DNA of 64,000 nucleotides from Eonycteris spelaea (lineage: Eukaryota > Chordata > Mammalia > Chiroptera > Pteropodidae), in NCBI GenBank assembly GCA_003508835.1, contig PUFA01000313.1, positions 1,240,001 through 1,304,000 on the forward strand. The letters run 5' to 3'. A model generated the notes under the pieces. That model had not been told where the DNA came from. It was given only the letters and a program-made list of their open reading frames with translations, and made no database searches. The translations under genes and the position numbers were made by a program. This document shows positions 33,600-45,989 of this stretch, piece after piece (positions within the stretch are counted from its first letter, which is position 1; each line of letters begins with the position of its first letter).

Positions 33600-34025
33600 C
33601 GTGTGAGGTTTCTTACTTTCTGCTATCACTCTCTTCCAAGGTACTGTCATCTCATGTTTCTTTTCTACATTAATGTAATAATTTCCTAATGGGTCTAACA
33701 GCTTCTGCTCTTAGCCCCCTTTGGTCTCTTCTCAACATAGTTGCTAGAGTAATCCTGTTAAAATATGTTATATAATGTCTCTATAGTGTCTATTCTCTGC
33801 TTAAAATATTCCATTGGTGCTCCATCTCATTCAAAGCCAAAGTTCTTACAGTGACCTACAAGGCCACACTACCATCTGGTCCCCTGCTATCTCTATGATT
33901 TCATTTTCTACCATTTTTCTTTCACTCACTTAGTTCAAGCCATACTGCCTACTTTATCATTCCTTGAATACACCAAACATGTATTTACCTCATGGTCTAA
34001 GATTCTATCTTTCATCAAATATTTT
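33600..34025 (+). mobile_element. ancient LINE fragment (L2-like)
   Basis: Order: TTTCCTAATGGGTCTAACAGC, TTGCTAGAGTAATCCTGTTA, ATATTCCATTGGTGCTCC, AAAGCCAAAGTTCTTACAG, TGACCTACAAGGCCACACTA. This is the sense counterpart of the repeat type at 17180, a very common old mammalian element. Confidence 0.6.
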
Positions 34026-34129
34026 CCTGGTTTTATAGTTCATATCTGAATAAAATACAAATTGACACAGTCCTTTTTCAGGGAAGTATGTAGGAGATGC
34101 CTTAAAATAGTCATATTATCTGAACCATC

Positions 34130-34490
34130 AAGTTTTCTTCTAAGAACTCTTAAGGAAATTACCCATTATACATGCAAAGATTTATAGGCAGATATATACA
34201 TACATACATATATGTGTGTGTGTATGTATGTACATATATGTATATATATGCATATATACATATTATATATATATATATATATATAATGACATATTTGTGA
34301 ATACCATCAAGACACAGGAAAGATATAAATGCCAACAAGATGGGATTCTTTAAATGAATTATGACATATTGATCCTATGGACTGCTCTTCATTAGAAATC
34401 ATGTTGGAAGACAATATTTATTGAAAATATTTCAGCATATTAGCATTTTATAGAATGACTAAAATATGTCATAGCCAAACAAAAGGGAAG
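34130..34490 (+). mobile_element. L1M ORF2 C-terminal scrap with a TA/TG microsatellite
   Basis: TGCAAAGATTTATAGGCAG, GACTGCTCTTCATTAGAAATC and ATCATGTTGGAAGACAATA match the ORF2 end of an old L1. A TATATG/TATA simple repeat (34185-34290) has expanded inside it. Confidence 0.55.
34185..34290. repeat. TATATG / TA / TG compound microsatellite
   Basis: Alternating ATACATACATAT, TGTGTGTGTATG, and long TATATA runs. Confidence 0.95.
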
Positions 34491-35309
34491 CCAACCAGGT
34501 AGCTCCCCAGGTGTCAATATATATGGGACACTAGAACATCACTGCAAATATAATGAGAATGAGAAGGGCATATTTATCAGAGCACCTTTCAGGGAACTTA
34601 CTATTTGAGGGAATGGATACCTTAATGTGGCGCTTTGGGTGGGTCTGGTATGGCGAGACCCCAAGAGACCTCCAGTACAAAAGCATGGCCATGAAATTTC
34701 CTTTTAAGTAGAGTAGGCCACTCAGTTTCTCCTTCTCTGATTTTTGTTCACTTGATGTTTAGATCCTCCGTTCTAAAGAAAGACTAATGTGAAGAGGTGC
34801 CAAATGAGTAACTTGCCCTGTGGTGCTCATGAGTGTCAGTAGTGTTTACAGATGCATATATTTTTTTAAATTTTTTTTTTAGGATTCTAGGAGTTTTGTT
34901 ACATTTAATTGTGCTTAGCAGGTTGGTTTCTTTGGTGTTTGGCATAGGCTAAATTTGTAATAAGGGAGAAAGATATTATTGAAACAAAAAAATATATTGT
35001 AAGTTCTATTAAGAAAGGTAAATCCAAATCATGGCAGTATTTGCAAAGGTAGATTGTTCACCAGTGTCCAAAGATACAGTGAAGGAAAATGAGGGCAGAG
35101 AAGACGCCTCTAGATCTGAGGGTGGACGGTTGAAGGCAACCTTAAAAAGGTGGAGAGCTTGGTCACAGAAGCAAGACTACAGTACACTGAGAAAGTGGGA
35201 GGTAAAAAAAAATGAACAAATAAATTTCTAAGCAACACTGAGGATAAAATTGCCTTTTCTGAATTATTGATGGATAAACATTTTAGGTCTAGGAAGAAAT
35301 AAATAATAA
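34491..35309. other. unannotated stretch
   Basis: No repeat recognised. The 66-codon plus frame at 35031-35231 is Lys/Glu-rich with no known domain. Confidence 0.45.
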
Positions 35310-35588
35310 CTTACAGTTTATTCATCAAACACTGATATATTTGCTGTGTGCCAGGCATTATATGAAACTATTTACAAATACTAACTAATTTAATCGCATA
35401 CCTCATAACAGCAACCGAATGAGGATGGACACTATTATCATCTAGCTTTTACATGTAACAAACTGAGACACAGATGCTCAATGATATGCCCAAGTTAGCA
35501 CAGTAAATGGTAAGGATAGGATTTGAATCTAGGTACTTTTAGCATGCATTGCGACTAAAGCCCTTAACCATTATACAACACTGCTTCT
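35310..35588 (-). mobile_element. MIR SINE, near full length
   Basis: From GTTTATTCATCAAACACTG and TGTGCCAGGCATTATATG through CCTCATAACAGCAACC, CAAACTGAGACACAGATGC and GATTTGAATCTAGGTACTT to CCCTTAACCATTATACAAC, nearly the whole reverse MIR including the tRNA-related end is visible. Confidence 0.88.
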
Positions 35589-36116
35589 CCAATATGGTTA
35601 AAATAAGCTACAAAGATAATAGAGAAGGTAGTCTGGCATTGGCAATACCATACACAGAAAAAACGAAGATTGTCAGTAAAAGATCAGAAGAAGCAGGATC
35701 CTGTGGGAATGAGAATATAAAATAGGGTTTGTACATCTTAGTGCCAGAGTGACTTGTGGGAAAGGTGCATTTTCAGAACGGGATGTATACTAGACTGGTG
35801 TCACATCTAGGGAAGAGATATGGAGAGTATTTCTAAGAAAAACCGCAAAGCAAATCCATAGAATGACGGCTTGCCTGCCGGGCAAGACACATGCAAAAGA
35901 TTTGTGCAGAGATTCAGAGATGGAATTTCGTAGGACTGAGAACACTAACCATGGGTAGAAAAGTACTGACAGAGGCCTTTGGTGAACTAGAATTCCCATT
36001 GTAAGATGTTTATATGCTCTCAAGAGTGAAATCTCGCGTCTTTCTAAGAAACTCTTATAATGCCCAGACTGATAGTAAAGGCAGTGCCTGCTTCTAGGGT
36101 ATTTGTCCTCAGTGTG

Positions 36117-36240
36117 TAGACTCCACATGTGCAGCATCAGGATGACTTAGGAACTTGTTAGAAATGTAAATTATTAATTCCCTCATCCACACAAGATCTA
36201 CTGAATCAGAAATCCTTGGAGTTTCTAGAGATGGGTGGTA
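36117..36240 (-). mobile_element. MER5A hAT-Charlie element, partial
   Basis: Reverse MER5A: GTGCAGCATCAGGATGAC, GGAACTTGTTAGAAATGTAAA, TCTACTGAATCAGAAATCC. The 3' quarter is missing. Confidence 0.8.
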
Positions 36241-37674
36241 GGCTGCTGAGGGACCCATGCTAGACTGGTTAAATCCAGGTTCTGGAAAAGGACCATGAAG
36301 AGACTAAATGGATATAGCTGATTAGATATGGGGACAATTTTTGTATAGCTTAGTTAAAAAATCAACATCAAAATATGTCTTTTTTTTTCCTTTTACACCC
36401 AAATAATATGCACTCATCATTTACCTTTTATTTCATCCACGATCCTCAACAATGTCATAAATTTCAAGTATAAGTAAACTCAGGGATGAGATGAAAGCCA
36501 AGGACATACATTGCTCACATTACTTAATAATAAGGAAAAATGTTCTCACAGCTTACCGTAGCTATTTTGACCCAGCCACATCAAAACATCCCCAGCATCA
36601 AATGTTCATGTCAAATTGGCCGTTTCAAATTGTCCTGTTTCAAAGGCAGGATCTCACAATCCAACAAGTAAATAATATTCATTTTAGAAGAAGGAAATTG
36701 GCTCATTGGGAGAATTAAAGTAAAAGTTTTTTAAGATAATTAAACCCAGCGCCATTGGCAACATGACCCAGTTTATGTTTTCTAGATTAAAAATAAAAGA
36801 ATATCTCTCATTAATTGATTATCACTATTCTAAATATGCCAGAAGATATTATAAAAGACAAATCCAGAGGTTTGAGATTAGTATCTTCTCTCAGGGTCAG
36901 GGGTATAAATCTGGCTCAGGTTGATGGCAGAGGAGTGAAAGTAATTACTACTGGAGGCTCTCTCTGATGGATTAATTAGCTGTGAATAAAGCGACAGCTT
37001 GCAGTAAACCATATTTTATAAGCAGTTTCTATTAGATGGATGATCAGTTGCATATAAAATTATTTCTTCAGGTATGACCAATGTCCCTCTATAGCAAGGT
37101 GACAGCATCATGTGGCAAAGTTTCTTAAACTTTTCTATTGAAGATACCTAAAGGCATAGAGGGATCTATGAATATGATAAACTAGGGATAGCTTAGGGCT
37201 TCTATGAACACATTGGTCTTCTATGAACAAAAAATCTCTATAAATCTTTTTTTATTAAAAAAAGTTAAGTAGAGGTTTCGTTTCACTTTATAATACATCT
37301 ATGTTTATTTTGATCTGCAAATAATAATTTAATTCACTACTATCAAGAAAAATGGATGCTTCAGAAAGACACGCTATACTTTGCTTGTGGCTCAGAATAC
37401 ACCTCTGTGTTTTCTTAAGAGTCTCATATACCTAGTGTTGAATAGTAGGAAGAAAAGAGAACTTTATGTGGGCCTGAATGTTGGGATTTGCTAATGATCT
37501 GGCACAATTGTCTTGATCTCTCTGTCTCAGTGTCTACATCTGAAACATCCATTATAGCTCTTGCTTGATCATTTCTAGTAACAGGGAGCTCACCACATAT
37601 CAAGACAGCCCATGCCAGCTTTTCACATCTCTAAATATTAGAATGTTTTCTGGTTGATTTGGGGCCACTCATTT
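36241..37674. other. repeat-poor stretch; candidate conserved element at 36500-37090
   Basis: No repeats recognised. The sub-region 36500-37090 has balanced composition and several homeodomain-like sites (CATTAATTGATTATCAC, GATGGATTAATTAGCTG), plus AGCGCCATTGGCAACATG. The 75-codon plus frame at 36491-36718 is probably chance. Confidence 0.4.
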
Positions 37675-37795
37675 TTATGGGGTGGATTATACTGCCCCGA
37701 ATTTATATATTAAAGTACCAAACCCCAGCAGCTTAGAATGTGACTGTGTTTGGATACAGGCGATCAAGTGAAAATGAGTTTATTGGATTTTGATA
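37675..37795 (+). mobile_element. MLT1 MaLR LTR, 5' fragment
   Basis: TATGGGGTGGATTATACTGC, AGTACCAAACCCCAGCAGC and AGAATGTGACTGTGTTTGG are the start of an MLT1-type LTR. Confidence 0.7.
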
Positions 37796-37829
37796 GACAT
37801 CTAGCAGCCACTGCCACATATGATCTCTC

Positions 37830-38020
37830 TTAATCCACATGCAACTTATGATTCAATACTAATATCATTCTCATGATATACAAAGATCTAAGGAGTAGAG
37901 AAGTTAGGGAACAAGTCTAAAATCACATGGATACTAAATGGTTGAACTAGCAATCTAATCCAGTTAAGTAACTCCAGAGTCCATACACATCACTCTTACC
38001 ACTACTGTCACCATTACTAC
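37830..38020 (-). mobile_element. MIR SINE, tRNA-side half
   Basis: AGAGAAGTTAGGGAACAAG, CTAAAATCACATGGATACT, GAACTAGCAATCTAATCC and CTCCAGAGTCCATACACATC keep reverse MIR order. The trinucleotide repeats start just beyond. Confidence 0.7.
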
Positions 38021-38035
38021 TGACACCATTGCTAT

Positions 38036-38043
<8 letters not shown>

Positions 38044-38108
<65 letters not shown>
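38044..38108. repeat. pure (CTG)n trinucleotide repeat, about 21.7 units
   Basis: 65 bp of uninterrupted CTG, flanked by shorter ACT/ATT trinucleotide units (from about 37998) and TATTACTACTGC on the right. The minus strand reads CAG, giving poly-Ser and poly-Ala false frames at 37947-38224. CTG/CAG tracts of this length and purity are prone to length change. Confidence 0.98.
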
Positions 38109-38139
38109 ATTACTACTGCTAATGCACACAAATGAAAAT

Positions 38140-38265
38140 ATGCTCCTTGAGACCAGATATTGTATTTTATCCACCCTTGAACTTTAGCGCTTGGTATCAT
38201 ATTAGGCCCTAAATAATTAATCATTGAATGAATGGATGAATGAGTAAATAAACGTTATTAGCTCA
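38140..38265 (+). mobile_element. L2 LINE 3' end
   Basis: CTCCTTGAGACCAGATATTG, TTGAACTTTAGCGCTTGG, TATTAGGCCCTAAATAATTA then a GAATGAATGGATGAATGAG tail identify an L2 3' terminus. Confidence 0.75.
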
Positions 38266-40680
38266 TTCAACCAGTTAAAAATCCACTTGACTTTACTGTC
38301 ACTTAATTTATTTTCAATTTTTGTTTAAATATATATGAAGAGATATATCAAATCATTTGTTCACACTGAAGAAAAATATATGCACACTTACATGTGTGCG
38401 CACACACATACACACATACTTTTCTACTAAATTAACCAGTCTAATAACAATATTATTAACACGACTTAGTGTTGTTGAACCTATCTTGGCTGCTACTAAT
38501 TTCTACTTTATTAGTGCTACAGAGTCACCTTTTTTGGCAGTCTGTCTGGGATTTTTCTATGCATTGATATTAAGATCATAGGTCTGGAATTTCTGGGTTT
38601 TAGCATTTTTGGGAAAAAGGAAATCAAATATCAGACTATCTTTAGTCTTCTGCCAGTGTATACAGGTTTATTTATTGGGCAGACCAAGGATAGAGGCCAC
38701 CAGCAAAGCAGAGATAACAAAACAATCTTAGAAAAAGAAAATCCATATTTAAAAGAAAACACAGAATCAGAGTGATTACCAAGAAAAACCTTAGGATTTT
38801 ATTTTGTTTTTATCTAGTAATTACTTTATCATTAAGTATGACTTTTATTTTCATTACAAACGGGAGCAGTGGACATTATAATCTAATCAGTGCTTAGGGC
38901 CTCTGAAGGTTCTATCTGGTCTTCTGGCACTCTTATTCTACACACACCTGTAAGTATCACTGATAAAGATTTCTACTCATATGTGAAAGCTCTTTTGGGG
39001 AGCTTTATTTAATTTCTCTAAATTAGGATACTTGAATGTATTTCAGGTTTTCACAGAAAGCAATTGCATTCTAAGATCAACCATTTATTTATCCCTGGAA
39101 GTGTTTTAATGACATGTCCTAATTCTAACTCATGACATCTCACTGCATTCTTTGTTGTTTTGCTTGTCAATTTATAGCATTCATGCATTTGATCAAACTA
39201 TGTCATTTGGTCATAAAATAATTAATTTTGGAAATCTTTTACAGTTATAATACAAAAGCCGTGATCTAGTTACTGAATGTTCTCTAAAGTTTCTTCTAAT
39301 AAATAATCATTTTTTTCAAACCAAGGAAAATAATGTTGAATTTAAGGATGCAAAGATATTAACTAGAAAATGAATAGGTTTAAAAATTTTAAAACCTGTC
39401 CTTAATAAAACCCATTAAAAATGTACTTTTAACTTTATTTTTGACATATAAATTATCAGTATGAAAGAAATAGGCCATCTAGCCAGTGTATTTTAAATAA
39501 AAATTTATCCCAAATAAAATGGAATTAAAGAAACATAAAATATGTTGAAACATGTAATAATATCACTGATTTCTTAGTAAAACAAAATTGACCTTTGTAT
39601 TCTGCAAGACTGTGAGCTCTACTTCATTTAAATTTTTAAAAATCCATGTTTCTTAAATCTTGGTTTACTGATCTTGAAATGATTGATGCCGCTCTATAAA
39701 ACTGTAACCTTCACAATACTGATGCAGCATCAGATTTTACCTAGAATTTTTCAGAGACACATCTCACTATTACAACTGACATTCAAAAATATCACCTGGA
39801 TATTCAAGATAAGAGTATGTGCAAAAATGCTCCACAATTCAAGTAGCAGCATCTCTCCTGCTGACCTTAATTTACAATACTAAATTGTAAAATCCGCAAA
39901 TGTTGTGCTTATAAAATTCTAAGTGTTCAATATTTTAAAACAACTAGAATGAGGTCAAGCAAGTATTATTGAAAATGGCATCATGGTTGCAGACCTTTTA
40001 AAGGTCGGTCATTAAAAGAAATAAGTCATTTAATCAGAGAAGATCAAGAGATATTACATTTTTAAATCACTCATTTACTTTTCTAAAGCAATCACAAAAG
40101 TCATAACAGCATTTGAAAAGGATGAAATGTCCTCGAGTGAATAACATTTACGTGGATATTTTGAAAATTACATTAAGCTTAGAAAATTCATGGTCAAAAA
40201 TAATTATTTAATTAAATACATGTTAATGGTATATATAAAACAAGTTTGATAATGTGTTCAAGTGCTATAATTTACTAAACAAAGAGTAATAATATTTAGA
40301 CTAATAATTTTTAGGAGACTTCACCATTATAAGCAAATAGTTATCCCTTGATTATATGCTAGATAATCTATGATGTGGCTTAAATAATTTTTATGATGGA
40401 AGTGGACTCATGTTCCATAAGCATTCCATTCACAGCAGAGAAGCCATCTGAGCAAGAGTATCTCCACATTATGATAATCCTGGTCAAGTCAGAAGCCCTT
40501 AAAAAAATAGAACGGGTTCATGTCCTAATTTTCCTATCATTCTGTTATCATTAACTGTTCAACTTTTATTTTGTCACACACGATCTTGGCGTTTTTCCTT
40601 TCTTATGCCACTGAAATACCCATAATTTTCATTTGCAAGAGAGCACAAAATGTTCTATAAAGTATATCAGTGCAGTTTGA

Positions 40681-40700
40681 GATGATGTGACCACATCATC
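40681..40700. repeat. 20-bp inverted repeat with balanced composition
   Basis: Arms GATGATGTG and CACATCATC are perfect complements around AC, in otherwise unique sequence. A dimeric transcription-factor site is one reading. Confidence 0.95.
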
Positions 40701-40860
40701 AGCGATTAATGGTGAGTTGAAATGTTAAGGCCATTTAGATTAAAATGCAATTAACTCATGGCAGCATCCTCTCTCCTTTTTAAGTGATTGTTTAATTCAT
40801 ATTCATATTCACAACTGAAAGGGGGATTCCAGTCCAAATGTAACCAGTGTGATGGACTTT

Positions 40861-40861
<1 letters not shown>

Positions 40862-40908
<47 letters not shown>
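40862..40908. repeat. (TA)n microsatellite, about 23 units
   Basis: Pure TA run. It gives Ile-Tyr repeats in false frames on both strands. Confidence 0.98.
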
Positions 40909-40911
<3 letters not shown>

Positions 40912-41299
40912 TAATGTGTAAGATATCACAAATCATTTTTTCCTTGGCTGGGAACTGTGAAAAGCATTTAATAAAAGTTGCCTATACCCTTCCATTATGG
41001 CAAACCACTCAGAATATTTCTAGATACTTCACTGGGTTGATCATGTGAACCATCTTAGTTCTAGCAAGTAATAATTTATCAGCTGCAGTGGTTGAATATT
41101 GTCCACCTACAGAAAAATCTTCGTATGTGAGTGTGCATGTGTTGAGTGATTAAAAGGATAGAAAGCCACTCGAGGAAAGAATAGTTTTACTAATCATTGA
41201 TGTCTCCTCCTCTTTCTCTAAAAGAATAAAACCACAAAACATGACAATATATTTGAGAAAAATGATTATAGCTACCTCTACAGTCCAGAAAAAAAGCAC

Positions 41300-41520
41300 T
41301 GTGAATGTTGTGATGCATATCCTGTTGAACTATCATCCCTCTCCTGATTTTCTTTCTCCTCCACTACCCATACAGATAATCACTACTATTAATTTAAAAG
41401 GTATCCTTCCACTTTTTACTTTTTTATATACATAACCATAGAAAAGATATTGTATAGTTTTTCTTAATTTCATATAGAAAACAAGCTTTATAAATTTTTA
41501 TCCAACTTACCTTCTTAAAT
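41300..41520 (-). mobile_element. old L1M 3' UTR, part 1
   Basis: ACCCATACAGATAATCACTAC, TATCCTTCCACTTTTTACTT and TTATATACATAACCATAG resemble the antisense 3' UTR of an old L1. The same element resumes at 41639. Confidence 0.55.
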
Positions 41521-41638
41521 TCATTAATTTAACTTTGGGTGGTGTATATACAATGCAATATGCATATGAGATATTATTGAATTGTACACTCAAAACCTAT
41601 ATGATTTTATCAACCAATGTCATCTCAATATATCTGAT
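41521..41638 (+). mobile_element. bat-type L1 3' terminus inserted in old L1M
   Basis: AACTTTGGGTGGTGTATATAC, AATGCAATATGCATATGAG, TTGTACACTCAAAACCTATA, CAACCAATGTCATCTCAAT. Only the last 115 bp or so are present. The flanks TTCATTAA and CTCATTAA may be remnants of a target duplication. There is no clear A tail. Confidence 0.75.
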
Positions 41639-42065
41639 AAAAATGAACTCATTAACGTTTGTGAGATTCAGCTGTGTTGAAAGGCATTGTAGACTATTTT
41701 CACAGTTGCATAGTATGCTATCGTATGAATATGCAACAAATTATTTAGTACTACATTGATGGACATTTACTTTATTCCAATTTTTAACTATGATAAACAA
41801 TTCTAAAATAAATAGTGTTGTTTTTCTTTTCCCTGTGTGAGAGAGATTCTCTAATGAGGAATTCCTGGGTTGTGCAGTGTGGACATTTTCAACTCTTCAA
41901 GGTATTGATTGCTAAATAGCTCTTCAGAGTGTATGAACCAATTTACAGTCCCATCAGCTGTGTTTGAAAATACCATTTTTCACACTCTTGCCAAATTGGA
42001 TATTATCATATATTTTGATTTTAGACACTTTTCTATTATTCGAGTTGTTATAATAAGAATTTAAG
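41639..42065 (-). mobile_element. old L1M ORF2 C-terminal region, part 2
   Basis: Plus strand: GCATAGTATGCTATCGTATG, TTGATGGACATTTACTTTAT, TTTTTAACTATGATAAACAA, AATTTACAGTCCCATCAGC, CACTCTTGCCAAATTGG. This is the antisense of the final ORF2 section of old L1s. Confidence 0.75.
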
Positions 42066-45000
42066 AGTTTTGAATTCATACGTCTGAAATAAAATTTATT
42101 AAGAGTAAAAAGTGCTCATACTGTTTAATAGTAATCTATCTCATGAAAATATTATAAAATCAGAAGGTTAAGGTTGCAATGTGGGAGTTATGTGGTTAGC
42201 CAAGGCAACACTGGAGGAGAGAGAGAAGAAAAAGGATGCAGCAAAGGACAATAAAAATGGAAAGAAAAGGAATTAAACAAGGGAATCCTAGTGATTCTTG
42301 GATGGACTCTTACTGCCTCGTGATGTCATCTACTTGATCCAAAGTTTCTGAAAAAGTCATCTACCTCAGGGGACTGTCTACTTCTGGGGATTCTTGGGGT
42401 GGACTTACTTTCAGGGTCACTTTTATACCTTTTTTGAGTTGACAGACATGAAACCAGGGTTGGCTCCTGGAGTTCAGCAGCAGTGTTAATGTTAAGGAGA
42501 ATGAAGTAAGGGCCATGTTAACAGTTCAAGATTAATATTCCAGTAATACCAATAAAGGGTCTCCAGAGAATTAAATATCTAATTTCTAGTTCGTGGAATT
42601 GTTTAGATGAAAGAATTGGAAGAAAAGCTGCCTCAACCTGTTGATGACAAGTGTGGGTGTAATTAATAATTTATTTGCAATATTTCAGAAAATCTCAGTT
42701 GGCCAGGTTAGAATCTTTGAAAGCCCAGGAAGAATAGAGAATTCTCATGGGTTGGCCATTTATTATTTTATGTGGGGACAGCTGGTGAGAATGTAATGTT
42801 TTGGGAAAAATAAAGAATGTGTTGGATTTCTTGAATAGTTTTACTGGTGAAATGAGTACTTCAGTCACTTTAAAGACTCAGCAGAATTTTCCTTGTGGGA
42901 TATCCATTTTAATAAAACTTTAACAAAGTGGCATTTTATAAGGAAAAGCTTTAAGCCAGTGAGATAACTTGCATATGATAATAAGAGCATATTTATAATT
43001 ATGTGATTGAGGATATGAAAAAAAAAATCGAATGCCAGTAAAGAAAAGTTCCTAAACATCTTTATATTAATAAAACTCCTTAGGTTAGTGATGCAAACTC
43101 TCAATTAAAAATCATTGGTCTAAAATATACTAGATTTAAATTAAAGAAGTAATATTTTGACCAAATTAACATTTTAAAAATAATTGAAGTTATGAATGAT
43201 AACATTATACTCTTGTCTAGTAGCAGAGAAAGCAACACCAAGTCACCAAGAAATAGGAATATATCATGGATGGTGAGGCATTGATAAATCTCTAGAATGT
43301 ATGTATAATTTTTGAGGTATTTATATGAATAATATTTTACTCATACAAATTAAATCTTAGAAAATGGTAAGCATTTATTTAACTTGACAATGTTAAAAAG
43401 GATCATGGATCAGTGAAAAACAATAATTGGCTACCTATTTAAACAAAGGGGAAATAAGAATTAAAAAGTAAACATAAGAAGTAAAATAATTGTAAAAATA
43501 TTTAGATTGGGAATCCCATAAAATATCATTATAACAGCGAAAAAGTAAATTTTTTTTTGCATCAATATATTTGACACTGAAATCCTTTTATAAAGATCTC
43601 ATAAATAAACTAATTAAATCTTAGCCAGTTTTTATCAAGATAAAGTATAAAGTTCTTTTTCTGTGACCTTTGAAAAGTTTTCATATTTATTTAGGTTTTT
43701 TTCTTACATGTTAAAAAAATTTTATTTTAGGACAAAACTATTCTCTCTTAACAAAAAGTATATTTATCATATCTTGCATAAAAATTGTTCCCCTTTCTAC
43801 TCTTGCTTGTCATTTACATATATTGATTATGTTTTTTAACAATTAGTAACTTCCATTTTACAAAGAAAATTAAGTTAAATAAATGTGGACTATCTGCCAT
43901 ACACCAGCATTTTGTAGCATATGGCAAAGTTTATGAATGTGCACATCATAGTTTTTAAAAGTATATATTTCCTTATAGTACTATTTCCCAATGTAACAGA
44001 AAAGAACATGTTTAATAATGGACCCAAACATACACAGCATCTCTGTACCATGTAAATAAATATATAAATATATAACAAACTTATGCTGAGTGATCGTTTC
44101 AGGATTTTATCTTACGTAGAAATGATGTAGGTATTTAATAAATACTACTAGTTAATTTAACAAATCTAAAATTTTACGTTACCAAAAAAGTTTGGAAAAC
44201 TGTTTTTAAGCTGACATATTTTTAAATGTAATTACGGTTAAAATAAAGTTTGTCAGAATAATGACTCAATTTGTTTAAACACAAACACATATTATGATTC
44301 CTATAATCATAAATGTCTAGTAGATGTAATGCTACCTTATTTGATCAGTAAACCTGCACAAGTCCAGGAAGAATATATCCAAATATAATAAAAAATGTAC
44401 CAACTTAATTTCGACAACAGAAGAAATAGCTGTCTTTATTAAAACAACAATATCGAATTAATCCGATTTGCCAAAAATTTACCTAAATTACATAAACTTG
44501 AATTCTTAAAAAATTTGGATTAATTTTTATAAGAATATTTTTTTTGTATATTGGAAGTACTAGAAGTTCAGTTTGATTAATTTCTGTGAATTTTAGTATA
44601 TAGACACATCCATATAAACATACAGATGGATACAAATAGAGTTATAGGTTTAATTTTAAAACTCCAGCTATCAGAAATATAAAACTTACAGGTTTATATA
44701 AAAGTATTGTCTCTAATTTTGACCCTGCTTTTATATTTTATCAGGATTATGTTTCTGGTAAATGGGGCAGGTTGAAGTTACCTACTCAGTATGAAGGCTG
44801 AGGGATCCACAGCATATTTGTGGAGGACATGGCGATTTCTTTCCCTAATGTGTAATCTTAATGAGGCTGTGGTCTAGATTTTGGTTGAGGGACTGAGGAC
44901 ATACTAAGCAGCTTTCTGTGTTTCTCCAAAACAAATATAAGGGAATGCAGTATACAGTCTGTTTCCAGTTAGCTTTTTCATCCTTAGGTCATTGCTTTCA

Positions 45001-45989
45001 TGGTCCCTGAGGATTTCAAGAGCCCATGTTGGAAGTAGAGGGTTATTAAGTTCTCATGACTATAAGGAGTTGCGGGTCTGGAATGGGAGAGGAAAACTAT
45101 GGCCAGAGTGAATAGAACAGTAGAGGAGATGAAATATTGAACATAGACAGATCAAAAGACCAAAGGAAGCTAAAGGAAAGGTCAAAGGAGGAGAAAAGAG
45201 GAAATAGGATTCATGAGAGGAAGGAAGAGATGCGATAAAAAGGAAAATGGCTTAGATGGCCAGTTTGAGGAGAGCCCAAGTTCACAAAGAAGCTCCTTAA
45301 GTTCCAAATTATCCTTTGGGAAATTTTGTCATTTTTGGAGATAATGGACCAAATGTGTGCCATAGTCACAAAGCATTAGTCAGCAGGGGAGGATTAATTG
45401 GTGTGTCTTATGAAGTGAGAATCACCCATGGGATTAGGCTAATAGTCAAGTAAACACAAGATACCTCACAAAATAGCCATGAAGACTCCTGCTCAAAAGA
45501 GAATCAAATCTCCTCTTAAAAAAAAAACCCAAAAGGCTTATCTCTGGGAAGATTCGTTGCTCAAGCAGAAAAATACCAGGAAGAACCTCAAAGTAATAAA
45601 ATGGAAGTAACTTTGTGCTACAACAAATGTCTGGAGCAATGAAGTAGGAGTTGGATCACAACACTGTGAATCCCAATTTCCCCAGCCAGGAAGGACATAA
45701 AAGGTTTGAGCAGCTGGCATAAACACCTGAGTGAGGTCTAGGGGTGATCAGCATTGATATTTCAGAAATATCCAAGTAACTCAAAATCAAATGCAGAACA
45801 GCCTCTCTTTATAGGGATGGGTAAACAGCAAGACAAGGGAAGTTGGGAAAATGAGGAAGAGTGAGTTGACTGCATGATTGACAAAGTTTGACAGAAAGTG
45901 TGTGTTGCTGTGGTTAACTGAATAAGTTAATAAAAGAGGCATGTTCTGCATTTTAGTGTTGGCTCAGGCTTAGGGGAAAGCCAGTGTCA
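42066..45989. other. 3.9-kb stretch, AT-rich core with purine-rich flanks
   Basis: 42170-42930 and 44750-45750 are moderately purine-rich and look unlike their AT-rich middle (43100-44700). Motifs such as GAAACCAGGGTTGGCTCCTG (42450-42469) remind me of internal sequence of old mammalian endogenous retroviruses, but no gag/pol/env frame survives and I cannot assign it. The AT-rich core holds no repeat I can name. Confidence 0.35.

Larger units (their letters stand above)
38266..41299. other. 3-kb repeat-poor AT-rich stretch
   Basis: Apart from short CACA runs near 38390-38420 and the TA array at 40862, no repeat is recognised. It includes a 20-bp inverted repeat at 40681 and patches of balanced single-copy sequence (39020-39290, 40560-40770). 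No gene-like frame exceeds 86 codons, and that one runs through the TA array. Confidence 0.45.

Noticed and set aside
37947..38224. Poly-Ser and poly-Ala proteins on the minus strand
   Set aside because: Produced entirely by the CTG/CAG microsatellite in two frames; there is no exon context.
42170..45750. Endogenous retrovirus with coding capacity
   Set aside because: No gag, pro, pol or env motif is seen in any frame; only composition and short remembered similarities, so it is left unassigned.
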